From Aestuariibacter sp. A3R04 (GTDB lineage: Bacteria; Pseudomonadota; Gammaproteobacteria; Enterobacterales; Alteromonadaceae), in assembly GCF_018860805.1 (NCBI RefSeq), contig NZ_JAHKQR010000002.1, forward strand, positions 124,001 to 188,000: a stretch of DNA of 64,000 bases. The letters are read 5' to 3'. The position numbers and the translations under genes were made by a program. Of the stretch, positions 56,198 to 64,000 are shown in pieces. Positions within the stretch are counted from its first letter, which is position 1; the number at the start of each line of letters is the position of its first letter. The notes beneath the pieces are model-generated. The model was not told the DNA's origin. It searched no databases and saw only the letters and a program-made list of their open reading frames with translations.

Positions 56198-58972
56198 TTA
56201 CTCCAGACCAACAGTCCAGCCAGCAGTCCAGTCGTTGTCGGCAGATACCGCACCTACGAAGCCTGCATTGTCGAAGAACGTGTCACCAGTCCAGTCTTTA
56301 GGTGTTACCGCATCAGTGGCAGAGAAGACACCGTTAACAACGTCAGCTTGTGTAGCAACTACCGCATTACCCGTCATGGTATTCTGGAACCAGTCAGACA
56401 GGTCAACCGCGCCGTCATCATTCTTGAAGTTTTCGCCATTTTCACACGCGATAACTGAGTTAGTGAAGGTGATAGTACCATCAGCAAGGTTCGCTTGAGA
56501 CTCGGCTACGTTTTCAACTTCAAAACACTCACCCATGCCTGCAGGACCTGTAATGATGACATTAGACAGTTGTGCACCCGTACCTTCGCGCAGGTATACA
56601 CCTTCTGAATCGTCGTCACCGTCAAAGGTATTACCTATGATAGTCAGGTTAGAAATAGTTGGGTTAGACTGAGGCGTAATGTCTGGCGTAGAGCCATCAT
56701 TATCAGCTTCAATTCCGCGGTTTGCATCAGAGTTGTCTGTGGCCTGACGAACCAATACATACTGCATACGGCCCATGAAACCATTGTCCCAGTCGATGCT
56801 GTCATCCTGAATGTCAGTTAGAACAAGATGTTTAACGTCCACGTTACCACCGAAGAACTCAACACCATCATCCGCGTTTTTGTGCACTTGTACGTATTCA
56901 ACAGTTGTACCAGAACCTACACCACCGAAGGTAATACCGTTGAGTTCGTTATCAGGGGCAATTTCATAACCGCCATGCATAACGCGAACATAGCGCAATG
57001 TACCTGAATTATCTTCTGTGTTCGTACCGCCAAAGACAGCACCTTCCTGAACACCTTCGACCTGCAGAGCACAATCACCTGTGGCAGGGCACTTGTTAGA
57101 CGGCGCATTACCAAGAATGACCATACCGCCCCACTGACCTGCCGCACCTGAGTCAGATACAATATCGTCAGCAGAAGTGAAGGAAATGGGTTTTTCTGCA
57201 GTACCTTGTGCGTCAATTTTTGAACCACGGCTTATAACCAGGTAATCATTACCCGATGCGCCGTAGACAGTGACGCCTGGTTCTATTGTCAGGGTTGCGC
57301 TATCTGTGTTATCGCCACCGACGAAAACCGCGCCAGACAATGCATACATGTTACCTTCAGTAAGGGTAAGGTCTGATGTAATGCGGCCGTTAATTTCACA
57401 CGTAGTGGTGTCGCCATCAACAGATGCAATAGTAGTCGTACCTGCAGGACAACCAGACTCCGAAGCAACTACGCCTACTGTGCCGCCACCGAAACCAAAC
57501 GCCCAGCCCTGACGCCAATCGTCCGTACCGATTGCGCCAATAAAGTCAGTCGCGTCGAAGAATCCGTCAACAGCAGAAGCATCAGTACCCGCCCCCAACA
57601 GAGGGCTGTCAGAAGTTGGAGAGCCGTCGTTATTAAGAGAAATTGCTTCAGAAACACTGTTGCCAGTTTGAGTATTCAAGAACCAGTCTTCCAGATCTAC
57701 AGCACCTGCGTCGCTCTTGAAGTTTTCGCCGTTATTACACGCCATAACTGAGCTGGAAATAGTAATTGTTCCATCAGTCAGATTGGCTTGTGACTCGGTG
57801 GAATTTTCCACTTCAAGACACTCACCCATGCCGTCAGTACCAGTGATCACCATGTTGTAGATTTGTGCACCAGTACCTTCGCGTAAATAAACACCTTCAG
57901 AATCATCATCACCGTCGAAGTTATTACCAATGATAGTCATATTGGAAATCATAGGGTTAGACTGAGGAGTGATATCTGGCGTTGAACCGTCGTTATCAGC
58001 TTCAATACCTCGGTTCGCGTCACCGTCAGCACGGTCGTGCTGAATGTAAACGTATTGCAACTTACCCACGAATCCGTTATCCCAGTCAACGCTGTCATCC
58101 TGGTTGCTGGTCAACACTAAGTGTTTAACGTTTACGCTACCACCAAAAAACTCGACACCGTCGTCCGCATTGGCATGTACTTGCAGGTAATCAACTTCAG
58201 TGCCTGAACCTACGCCGCCAAAGGTCACACCGTTTAATTCATTATCAGGCGCAATTTCATAACCCGCGTATTTAACAACCACGTATTTTAAAACACCAGA
58301 AGAGTCTGAGGAATCTGTACCGCCAAACACGGCACCTTCTTCCACACCTTCCACTTGAAGAGCACAATCGCCGGTTACCGGACATTTATTAGATGGAGCG
58401 TTACCAAGGATAACGATACCACCCCACTGACCTGCACCCACTTCGTCACCGGTTACATCGGCGTAAGAAGTAAAGATAATTGGTTCCGCAGCAGTACCTA
58501 CTGCTTCGATGTCAGAGCCACGGCTGATAACCAGGTAGTCATCACCAGAGCGACCGAACACAATGGCGCCTTCTTCAATAACCAATGTCACGCTATCGGC
58601 ATTATCACCGCCAATGAACACTGGGCCTTCCAGTGCCCAAACGGTGTCGTTTGTCAGAGTAATATTACCTTGGTCGTCTGCATCAGACGCATCCAGTGTG
58701 CCGCTTAAGGTGCGAACTTCAACGTCGGTACCCAGCGCAGCGGAAACCTGTGTAGACAAGAAGGAACTAGCTTCACCAGGCGCTGTATCTGTATCGCCAC
58801 CCGTGTCACCACCGGTATCGCCACCCGTGCTACCACCATTACCGCTATTATCAATGTTGGTCGTTGTGCTGTTGTCGATATCGCCTTCGCTGATATTGAT
58901 ATCACCACCACAGCCAGCTAATACGAGTGCGGTCGCGATCGCAGAAGCCTGAAATAAGTGCTTGAGTTCCAT
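56198..58972 (-). CDS. Duplicated beta-helix-type outer-membrane lipoprotein
   Basis: A 924-residue protein, started at ATG 58972 behind GGAGAG. The signal peptide ends in lipobox LAGC (ALVLAGCGGD), so it is a lipoprotein. A GGDTGGDTGGDT linker follows at ~50-65. The rest is two tandem copies of a ~430-residue unit; equivalent codons lie 1293 nt apart. Each copy holds blocks like GGDN.DS..L.IE.G, DYLVISRGS, GQWGG.VILGNAPSNKCP, NADDGVEFFGG, NRGIEADNDGSTPDITPQSNP and DGDDDSEGVYLREGTGAQ, suggestive of a calcium-rich parallel beta-helix. Function is unknown. It probably pairs with the following TonB-dependent receptor as a surface or periplasmic partner. Confidence 0.85.
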   Translation of the reverse strand: MELKHLFQASAIATALVLAGCGGDINISEGDIDNSTTTNIDNSGNGGSTGGDTGGDTGGDTDTAPGEASSFLSTQVSAALGTDVEVRTLSGTLDASDADDQGNITLTNDTVWALEGPVFIGGDNADSVTLVIEEGAIVFGRSGDDYLVISRGSDIEAVGTAAEPIIFTSYADVTGDEVGAGQWGGIVILGNAPSNKCPVTGDCALQVEGVEEGAVFGGTDSSDSSGVLKYVVVKYAGYEIAPDNELNGVTFGGVGSGTEVDYLQVHANADDGVEFFGGSVNVKHLVLTSNQDDSVDWDNGFVGKLQYVYIQHDRADGDANRGIEADNDGSTPDITPQSNPMISNMTIIGNNFDGDDDSEGVYLREGTGAQIYNMVITGTDGMGECLEVENSTESQANLTDGTITISSSVMACNNGENFKSDAGAVDLEDWFLNTQTGNSVSEAISLNNDGSPTSDSPLLGAGTDASAVDGFFDATDFIGAIGTDDWRQGWAFGFGGGTVGVVASESGCPAGTTTIASVDGDTTTCEINGRITSDLTLTEGNMYALSGAVFVGGDNTDSATLTIEPGVTVYGASGNDYLVISRGSKIDAQGTAEKPISFTSADDIVSDSGAAGQWGGMVILGNAPSNKCPATGDCALQVEGVQEGAVFGGTNTEDNSGTLRYVRVMHGGYEIAPDNELNGITFGGVGSGTTVEYVQVHKNADDGVEFFGGNVDVKHLVLTDIQDDSIDWDNGFMGRMQYVLVRQATDNSDANRGIEADNDGSTPDITPQSNPTISNLTIIGNTFDGDDDSEGVYLREGTGAQLSNVIITGPAGMGECFEVENVAESQANLADGTITFTNSVIACENGENFKNDDGAVDLSDWFQNTMTGNAVVATQADVVNGVFSATDAVTPKDWTGDTFFDNAGFVGAVSADNDWTAGWTVGLE
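56230..58830. repeat. Internal tandem duplication of ~1.29 kb in the lipoprotein gene
   Basis: The coding sequence contains two diverged copies of one unit. For instance the segment coding SEGVYLREGTGAQ is at ~57850-57910 and again at ~56560-56615, an offset of 1293 nt (431 codons). Several stretches stay nearly identical at protein level. Copy borders are approximate. Confidence 0.85.
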
Positions 58973-59274
58973 TTGTCTCTCCAAGTGCAGATATAATTAT
59001 GGATTTAGAAAACGCAGGAACTTTACCGAAGCAAAATGACACATTTGTTACACCGCGCCGCTGTAACAAAACTTTCATATGAAAACGGGTTAACATTTAC
59101 CGCTTTTTGTACTTCAGTGCACGAATAAGCCTTACCCATTGATTTTGTTATTATTTGTAATCAGGGTGAAATAAAATGCGCAATCTGCAACGTCAAACCG
59201 TTTTTGTTAATTAACCAATTGACATGGGTGTGTCGAACGAGGAATGTGACGCTAATATGACACCACTCGGCACG
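58973..59274. promoter_or_regulatory. Control region upstream of the lipoprotein-receptor genes
   Basis: About 300 nt between the pstS-like gene and the lipoprotein gene, with no credible ORF. It carries the Pho-box-like site at 59036-59053 and two further 7-4-7 direct-repeat matches: one on the plus strand at 59061-59078 (CTGTAAC-AAAA-CTTTCAT) and one on the minus strand at 59246-59263 (GTGTCAT-ATTA-GCGTCAC). The last two lack a well-placed -10 box. No terminator for the pstS-like gene is evident. Confidence 0.5.
59020..59053 (-). promoter_or_regulatory. Pho-box-like promoter of the lipoprotein gene
   Basis: On the minus strand GTGTAAC-AAAT-GTGTCAT (59053-59036) matches the Pho box in 10 of 14 positions with the exact 4-nt A/T spacer. 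It is followed by 10 nt and a -10-like TAAAGT (59025-59020). The geometry equals that at phoB and at the DUF3450 operon. Binding is unproven. Confidence 0.5.
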
Positions 59275-60237
59275 TTAGTTGTGATCTAACATCCTTAGCT
59301 GACGAAGCAAAACATCTTCACGCACGGGGAAGTAGCCGTCGCGCTTAACCTGCTCCTGCCCTTGCCTGGACAGCACATAGCGAATGAATTCTCGCTCGAG
59401 AGTGGGCAGTGGTTTACCAGGTGCTTTGTTTACCACCAGGTAAAGATAGCGGGTATAAGGATATGTTTCGTTACGCACAGTTTCCGTGGTAAGGGGAATT
59501 AGCGCATCGGAAGTTACGCCAATAGAGAGCGCTTTGACTCCAGCGGTTTTGTATCCATAGGCGGCATACCCCATGCCGTTTTTACTGGTTGCCACACTCA
59601 GAACCACTGACGCAGAACCAGGCTGTTCGTTTACTGTGGCACGGAAATCACCATCACACAACGCCATGAGCTTGAACAAGCCGTAGGTACCTGAAACAGA
59701 ATTTCGGCCAAACAACCTGATTGGCGTTTGATAATCCTCGCCGGGAAGATCGAGCTGAGACCAATGGGTCACAGCAGTATGCGAACCACAATATCGCGTG
59801 CTGGAAAAAATGGCGTCAATTTGCTTGAGTGTCAGACCGTCGACTGGGTTCCTTCTTTCCACAAAAATCGCAATGGCATCCATTGCCACGCGCAGCACGG
59901 TGGGCGGATAACCATGTGCACGTACAAAATCGCGAACTTCACTGGGTTTCATTTCCCGGCTCATGGGGCCAATCGTAGCGGTTCCTTCCGTAAGCGCTGG
60001 CGGCGCAGTAGAAGAACCCGATGCCTGGATTTGAAATTTGACCTGAGGGTACATTTCACGAAACTCCTGTGACCATAATGTCATCAGGTTGGCGAGGGTA
60101 TCTGAGCCCACGGAAGTGATTTTCCCAGCCACACCAGGACTGCGTTGGTATTCTGGCACGTCATCAGAAGACGCTGCATATGTGAAAGCGGAAATGAGCG
60201 CCGTACTTATTGCAATCAAAACCCACTTGAAATTCAT
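59275..60237 (-). CDS. PstS-like phosphate-binding protein
   Basis: A 320-residue periplasmic protein with signal peptide (..LIAISTALISAFTYAAS). It has the PstS hallmarks VGSDTLANLMTLWSQEF, GSSTAPPALTEGTATIGPMSRE and FGRNSVSGTYG, the phosphate-contacting loops of the family. No pstC, pstA or pstB is near, so it may feed a distant transporter or serve sensing. It overlaps the phoR stop by 4 nt, giving a phoB-phoR-pstS-like unit. Confidence 0.88.
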   Translation of the reverse strand: MNFKWVLIAISTALISAFTYAASSDDVPEYQRSPGVAGKITSVGSDTLANLMTLWSQEFREMYPQVKFQIQASGSSTAPPALTEGTATIGPMSREMKPSEVRDFVRAHGYPPTVLRVAMDAIAIFVERRNPVDGLTLKQIDAIFSSTRYCGSHTAVTHWSQLDLPGEDYQTPIRLFGRNSVSGTYGLFKLMALCDGDFRATVNEQPGSASVVLSVATSKNGMGYAAYGYKTAGVKALSIGVTSDALIPLTTETVRNETYPYTRYLYLVVNKAPGKPLPTLEREFIRYVLSRQGQEQVKRDGYFPVREDVLLRQLRMLDHN

Positions 60238-61532
60238 ACTTGCTCCGCAATTAACTCATGATCGAGTAAAAAAGAAAAACGACTCCCCTGCCCCAGGGAA
60301 CTTTCTATTTCCAAGTGAGAATTGTGATGGCTAAGCACGTGTTTAACAATAGACAGCCCAAGACCGGAACCTCCTGTTTTCCTGGAACGCGCTTTGTCTA
60401 CTCGATAAAAGCGCTCTGTTAGCCTGGCGAGATGACTTTCTTCAATACCGTCGCCATTGTCTACCACGGCAAACCTGACATCGTCGTGTTCACGCTGCCA
60501 ATAAACATTTATTTCACCACCTTTAGGGGTGTAATGTACAGCGTTGAAAACCAGGTTTGAACACGCACTTCTCAGTTCAGTTTCCACGCCAAACACAGTG
60601 AGGGTATCGTCAATGTGAAAATGGATACTGTGTTGTTTTTCTTTGTTGAGGGTTGCCGCTTCCTTTTCAAGTTGTCTTAACATAGCTGGCATGTTCACTA
60701 CGTTCTCGTAAATTCGCTCCGAACTGGCTTCAATACGCGACAATACTAAGAGATCTTCAATGAGGCTTTGCATGCGTTTCGTTTGCGCACTCATCTCTTT
60801 TACTGCTTTTGTCAACAACGGATTTTCCCGCTCTTCAGGCAATATTTCCAAATAGCCGGAAATTACGGTAAGAGGCGTGCGTAGTTCGTGAGACACATTG
60901 GCAACAAAATCTTTTCGCATCTCTTCTAACTGCGACACCCGGGTGACATCCCTGGCGATAAGTAACAAGTGCTCATCGCCATAAGGCATAATACGATACT
61001 CAAAGGTTTTACTTGGATTTGCCGGCGCAGGAACTTCAATGGGATGATGAAAATCTCCAGCGTGAAAGTAGGCAATGAAATCGGGGTGGCGGATAAGATT
61101 GTCCAGCCTTCTTCCTGCATCACTTGGCCATTTTAGCCCCAACTCAAGGCGAGCCAGGCGATTACACCAGATAATACAAGCTTTGGCGTCAACCACAACA
61201 GCGGCATCGGGCAACGCTTCTGAGCCTTCGCGAAAGCGTTTTACCAGCTCACCCAACTCTTTTCGCTTGTTGCGGTTTCTGCGCTGAAGGTAATAAATCC
61301 CTTCGTATATGTGCTCCCACACGCCACTGACCGTGGGCGGTGACATCTTGCGACTGTGCCACAACCAGCGATTGAGTTTATACAATTGCCAGTAGTTGGT
61401 AACGAGCAGCCCTACGGCCCCCAGGGAAACGGCAAATAGCATGTCATCCATGTACAGCCCTACCAGCGCGAAGATAAACAAATACGCCAACAGGCGAACT
61501 GCACTTCTAAGCCAGGAAAATGGATAATACAT
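60234..61532 (-). CDS. phoR: PhoR phosphate-regulon sensor kinase
   Basis: A 432-residue histidine kinase with two N-terminal membrane helices and a tiny periplasmic loop (~8-50), a PAS domain (~95-200), an H-box (FVANVSHELRTPLTVISGYLE), and ATPase motifs (N-box CSNLVFNAVHYT, DNGDGIEESHLARL, GGSGLGLSIVKHV). This matches PhoR, which phosphorylates PhoB when phosphate is scarce. It follows phoB by about 82 nt. Confidence 0.95.
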   Translation of the reverse strand: MYYPFSWLRSAVRLLAYLFIFALVGLYMDDMLFAVSLGAVGLLVTNYWQLYKLNRWLWHSRKMSPPTVSGVWEHIYEGIYYLQRRNRNKRKELGELVKRFREGSEALPDAAVVVDAKACIIWCNRLARLELGLKWPSDAGRRLDNLIRHPDFIAYFHAGDFHHPIEVPAPANPSKTFEYRIMPYGDEHLLLIARDVTRVSQLEEMRKDFVANVSHELRTPLTVISGYLEILPEERENPLLTKAVKEMSAQTKRMQSLIEDLLVLSRIEASSERIYENVVNMPAMLRQLEKEAATLNKEKQHSIHFHIDDTLTVFGVETELRSACSNLVFNAVHYTPKGGEINVYWQREHDDVRFAVVDNGDGIEESHLARLTERFYRVDKARSRKTGGSGLGLSIVKHVLSHHNSHLEIESSLGQGSRFSFLLDHELIAEQV

Positions 61533-61614
61533 AGTAACGAGCGCGCCTGATGTTGAATTGGAAGAGCTATTGTGTCAACGGAGTCAGATGTGCGCAATGC
61601 GCACATCCCACAAA

Positions 61615-62304
61615 TTACATTTTAGTCGAAAAACGGTAACCTGCACCGCGCACAGTCTGAATCATGGCATCGTGACCGTGTTTCGAAATGGCTTTGCGCA
61701 AACGACGTATGTGAACGTCAACCGTGCGATCTTCCACGTAAACGTTTGTTCCCCAAACGTTATCCAGCAATAACTCCCGACTGTAAACCCGCTCCGGATG
61801 TGTCATGAAGAAGTGTAAAAGCTTAAACTCCGTGGGCCCCATGTCCAATGGATCAGTGTTTGCCATCACCCGATGGGAAATCGGCTCAAGCTTTAAACCG
61901 TTAAACTCTATTGGCTCTTCACTGGAAGTTGGTGTAACACGGCGCATCACAGCTTTAATACGCGCAATCAGCTCTTTAGGGGAAAACGGCTTGGTGACAT
62001 AGTCATCTGCGCCAGCATCCAGGCCGCGTATCTTGTCTTCCTCTTCACCTCTGGCAGTGAGCATAATAACCGGTATATCTCGGGTAAACTCATGTTGTTT
62101 AAGGCTTTTTGCAAGTTGAACACCTGAACCTCCTGGCAACATCCAGTCCAGCAGTATTAAATCCGGATAAGGTTCGCAAATTTTCTGCTGGGCCACATCG
62201 AAGTCTTCTGCCTCAATGGTCTCGAAACCAGATTGTTCGAGTACAAATTTTAACATTTCGCGAATAGGGGCTTCATCTTCCACAATTAAGACCGTTCGAG
62301 ACAT
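61615..62304 (-). CDS. phoB: PhoB phosphate-regulon response regulator
   Basis: A 229-residue OmpR-family regulator, started at ATG 62304 ([14 protein letters not shown]) behind AGGA; this gives the exact usual PhoB length. The receiver has phosphorylation site D53 (LLDWMLPG), T near 82 and K near 104 (VTKPFSP). The C-terminal winged helix (~130-229) has the PhoB-type [32 protein letters not shown]. It activates Pho-box promoters. Its own upstream region has such a box. Confidence 0.96.
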   Translation of the reverse strand: MSRTVLIVEDEAPIREMLKFVLEQSGFETIEAEDFDVAQQKICEPYPDLILLDWMLPGGSGVQLAKSLKQHEFTRDIPVIMLTARGEEEDKIRGLDAGADDYVTKPFSPKELIARIKAVMRRVTPTSSEEPIEFNGLKLEPISHRVMANTDPLDMGPTEFKLLHFFMTHPERVYSRELLLDNVWGTNVYVEDRTVDVHIRRLRKAISKHGHDAMIQTVRGAGYRFSTKM

Positions 62305-62337
62305 GACTATTTTCCTGCTCATACCAAAATCGCCGCT

Positions 62338-62371
62338 ATTATTGATGTGCTGTGTGACAGTTTTATTAAAA
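62338..62371 (-). promoter_or_regulatory. Pho-box-like promoter of phoB
   Basis: On the minus strand TTTTAAT-AAAA-CTGTCAC (62371-62354) is followed by 10 nt and AATAAT (62343-62338), 5 of 6 bases of a -10 box. Autoactivation of phoB is standard in gammaproteobacteria. The plus-strand GTGACAGTTTTATTA is identical to that before the DUF3450 operon. Confidence 0.6.
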
Positions 62372-62502
62372 CGATTACATTTATGTGTCAAGGAAATTAC
62401 TGCTTTTTATGCTTTTGTCGATTGGGTTAGCGCTTGTTAATTCGTTTTATTGCGCCTATTCTTGTAGATAAATTCACCATACATTAATAAGGGCAGCGCT
62501 GC

Positions 62503-64000
62503 ATGGCCTCGGTAAAGACAGGGTTGTCGCGAAAACTCCTCACACGTGTGCTGTCTGTTTACTTCATACTCACGCTAATTGTGACTGTGGGCCAGATTTT
62601 CACCGAGTATTTGAGCACCAAGAATCACATCGAAAGCGAGCTTCGAACCCTTAAAAATACCTTTGCAGAAAGCCTGACCAGAGCCAATTGGGAGCTCAAC
62701 AAAGTACAAGCCCGCATTATTTCAGAGGGACTCACAAAACTTCCCATCGTCGAAGGCGTTCAAGTCAGGGATGAAAATGGTGATATCATCGCTGACGAAG
62801 GACAAACCATTCCCAGCAGCGGCGCCCCTGTTCACGCCGGTATCATGCAGGACCACACCGGCGGTATATTCAGCTACAGTTTCCCACTTATTTTCGAATT
62901 CTCAGGGCGTCAGTCTTACGTTGGGGATGTCACCCTTTACTCCAGCTTTGATATCATCTTGAGCCGGATAGAAGTCGGTATTTTCTTTCTGATTGGCAAT
63001 GCAATTGTGAAAACCACGTTTTTGGTGTTTCTGTTTATGACGGCTTTTAAACACATGTTGTCAGAGCCGCTCAGTGAACTCACCCAGCAAATGACATCTT
63101 TCGATCCCAATCACCCGTCCGAATCGAAAGTTAAAATTACGGCAAACGACGACAATGAATTGCGACTACTGCAGGAGTCTTACAATCAGGTAATAGACGA
63201 CCTAATTGCCTCACAATCTTCGTTGAAAGGGGCTCAGAACGCCCTGACTCACGCCAATAAAAAGCTAGACGACCAAAACCTTATCCTAGAACAGGAAGTG
63301 GCGAAAAAAACCGCATCATTATCACAAATCATGCTCGATTTAGAACTGCAAAAAGATGAACTCATTGCCAATCAGCGCGAGTTGCGACAGGAGAATGAAA
63401 ACCGTCAGTTCATAGAAGATGAACTGCGCAAGCGCAACAGTGAGCTGGCCAAGAATATGGAAGTGATGGAGTTGATGAAAGATCAACTCGTTGAGTCGGA
63501 ACGAATGGCATCCTTAGGTGGTCTTGTGGCCGGCATTACCCACGATGTGAACACGCCATTAGGGGTTAGCGTTACGGCAGCCAGCTTTCTTCTGGAGCGC
63601 TTGAACAACCTACGAACCAATTTTAACGATAAGACGCTGTCGACAAAATCGATGAACGAGTACGTTGATGAGTCAGAACAAACACTGACGCTCTTACTCA
63701 CGAATCTGAATCGGGCTTCGGATTTAATCGCCAGCTTTAAACGGGTCGCCGTGGATCAAACGAGCGAGGCAATACGCTTATTCAACCTCAACAATTATCT
63801 GCATGAAATATTGCAATCACTTCACCCTACACTAAAGAAAACTCAACACACAGTTACCCTGAACTGCCCTGCTGACTTGGAAATAAATTGTGCCCCAGGC
63901 GTCATTGCACAAATTACTACAAATATGATCATCAATTCACTCACCCACGGCTTTAATGACAGGAATAAAGGCCGCATCCAGATAGATGTAAAACGTGATC
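62503..64000 (+). CDS. Membrane sensor histidine kinase (5' part)
   Basis: An open frame from ATG 62503 (MASVKTGLSRKLL) to the right edge, about 499 residues, so the end is missing. Two membrane helices (~18-35 and ~162-188) flank a ~125-residue periplasmic sensor with GVQVRDENGDIIADEGQ. A long coiled coil (~235-330) leads to a phosphoacceptor domain with His347 in GGLVAGITHDVNTPLGVSVT. An N-box begins at ITTNMIINSLTHGF. It resembles the large hybrid-type sensors with an unusual THDVNTPLG H-box. It is divergent from phoB; its partner is not visible. The input is unknown. Confidence 0.85.
   Translation, partial: MASVKTGLSRKLLTRVLSVYFILTLIVTVGQIFTEYLSTKNHIESELRTLKNTFAESLTRANWELNKVQARIISEGLTKLPIVEGVQVRDENGDIIADEGQTIPSSGAPVHAGIMQDHTGGIFSYSFPLIFEFSGRQSYVGDVTLYSSFDIILSRIEVGIFFLIGNAIVKTTFLVFLFMTAFKHMLSEPLSELTQQMTSFDPNHPSESKVKITANDDNELRLLQESYNQVIDDLIASQSSLKGAQNALTHANKKLDDQNLILEQEVAKKTASLSQIMLDLELQKDELIANQRELRQENENRQFIEDELRKRNSELAKNMEVMELMKDQLVESERMASLGGLVAGITHDVNTPLGVSVTAASFLLERLNNLRTNFNDKTLSTKSMNEYVDESEQTLTLLLTNLNRASDLIASFKRVAVDQTSEAIRLFNLNNYLHEILQSLHPTLKKTQHTVTLNCPADLEINCAPGVIAQITTNMIINSLTHGFNDRNKGRIQIDVKRD

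Noticed and set aside
58780-58830. Short GGDT codon repeats as a possible CRISPR or mobile repeat
   Set aside because: They are three in-frame codon repeats making a lipoprotein linker, with no spacers.
59061-59078. Plus-strand Pho-box-like match CTGTAAC-AAAA-CTTTCAT
   Set aside because: No plus-strand gene follows and no -10 box is at the right distance; likely chance in AT-rich DNA or an accessory site at most.
59246-59263. Minus-strand Pho-box-like match GTGTCAT-ATTA-GCGTCAC
   Set aside because: The second repeat is weak and no -10-like hexamer follows at 10-11 nt.

Overview
The window is chromosomal DNA from a marine-type gammaproteobacterium, most likely of the order Alteromonadales (Alteromonadaceae or a close relative). 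This rests on gene order (lptAB-rpoN-hpf-ptsN-rapZ-ptsO, djlA/lptD-surA-pdxA-rsmA-apaG-apaH, sspB-sspA-petCBA-rpsI-rplM), on two large TonB-dependent receptors, on a TtpC-type TonB system and on a sodium:solute symporter. It is nearly all protein-coding. I see no rRNA, tRNA, CRISPR array, insertion sequence or prophage. Its two ends cut lptA (left) and a sensor histidine kinase (right).

Layout. 1-4464 (+): the LPS-export/sigma-54/nitrogen-PTS operon. 4475-12548: an accessory block of ROK regulator, glycerate 2-kinase, SSS symporter and TonB-dependent receptor (all -) with a divergent GH63/MGH1-like glycosidase (+). 12857-14215: mgtE. 14253-19350 (-): sspBA, the cytochrome bc1 operon and rplM-rpsI with a structured leader. 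19758-20654: an orphan periplasmic binding-like protein. 20644-31188 (-): a housekeeping run of mazG, relA, rlmD, acpS, pdxJ, recO, a small unknown gene, recJ, dsbC, xerD and djlA. 31538-38174 (+): lptD-surA-pdxA-rsmA-apaG-apaH. 38401-40425: a chemoreceptor behind a clear sigma-28 promoter. 40484-46759 (-): DMT transporter, AraC regulator, lysC, DUF192 lipoprotein, acnB. 46933-47924: a 5'-truncated PQQ sugar-dehydrogenase remnant beside a methyltransferase. 48233-62304 (-): a 14-kb block of phoB-phoR-pstS-like, a duplicated beta-helix lipoprotein, a TonB-dependent receptor and a dedicated TonB machine (DUF3450, TtpC, ExbB, ExbD, TonB, TPR). 62503 onward (+): a partial sensor kinase.

Two systems stand out. 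First, the 4.5-12.5 kb block reads as a pathway for a glycosylated glycerate (mannosylglycerate or glucosylglycerate): outer-membrane receptor, inner-membrane symporter, a hydrolase of the family that releases glycerate, a kinase that phosphorylates glycerate, and a sugar-type regulator. Second, the 48-62 kb block looks like a phosphate-starvation TonB uptake system. Pho-box-like direct repeats, each followed by 10 nt and a -10-like hexamer, lie before phoB, before the lipoprotein-receptor pair and before the TonB-machine operon. The phoB and DUF3450 copies share 15 identical consecutive bases. Both functional readings are inferences from gene content and motifs read by eye.
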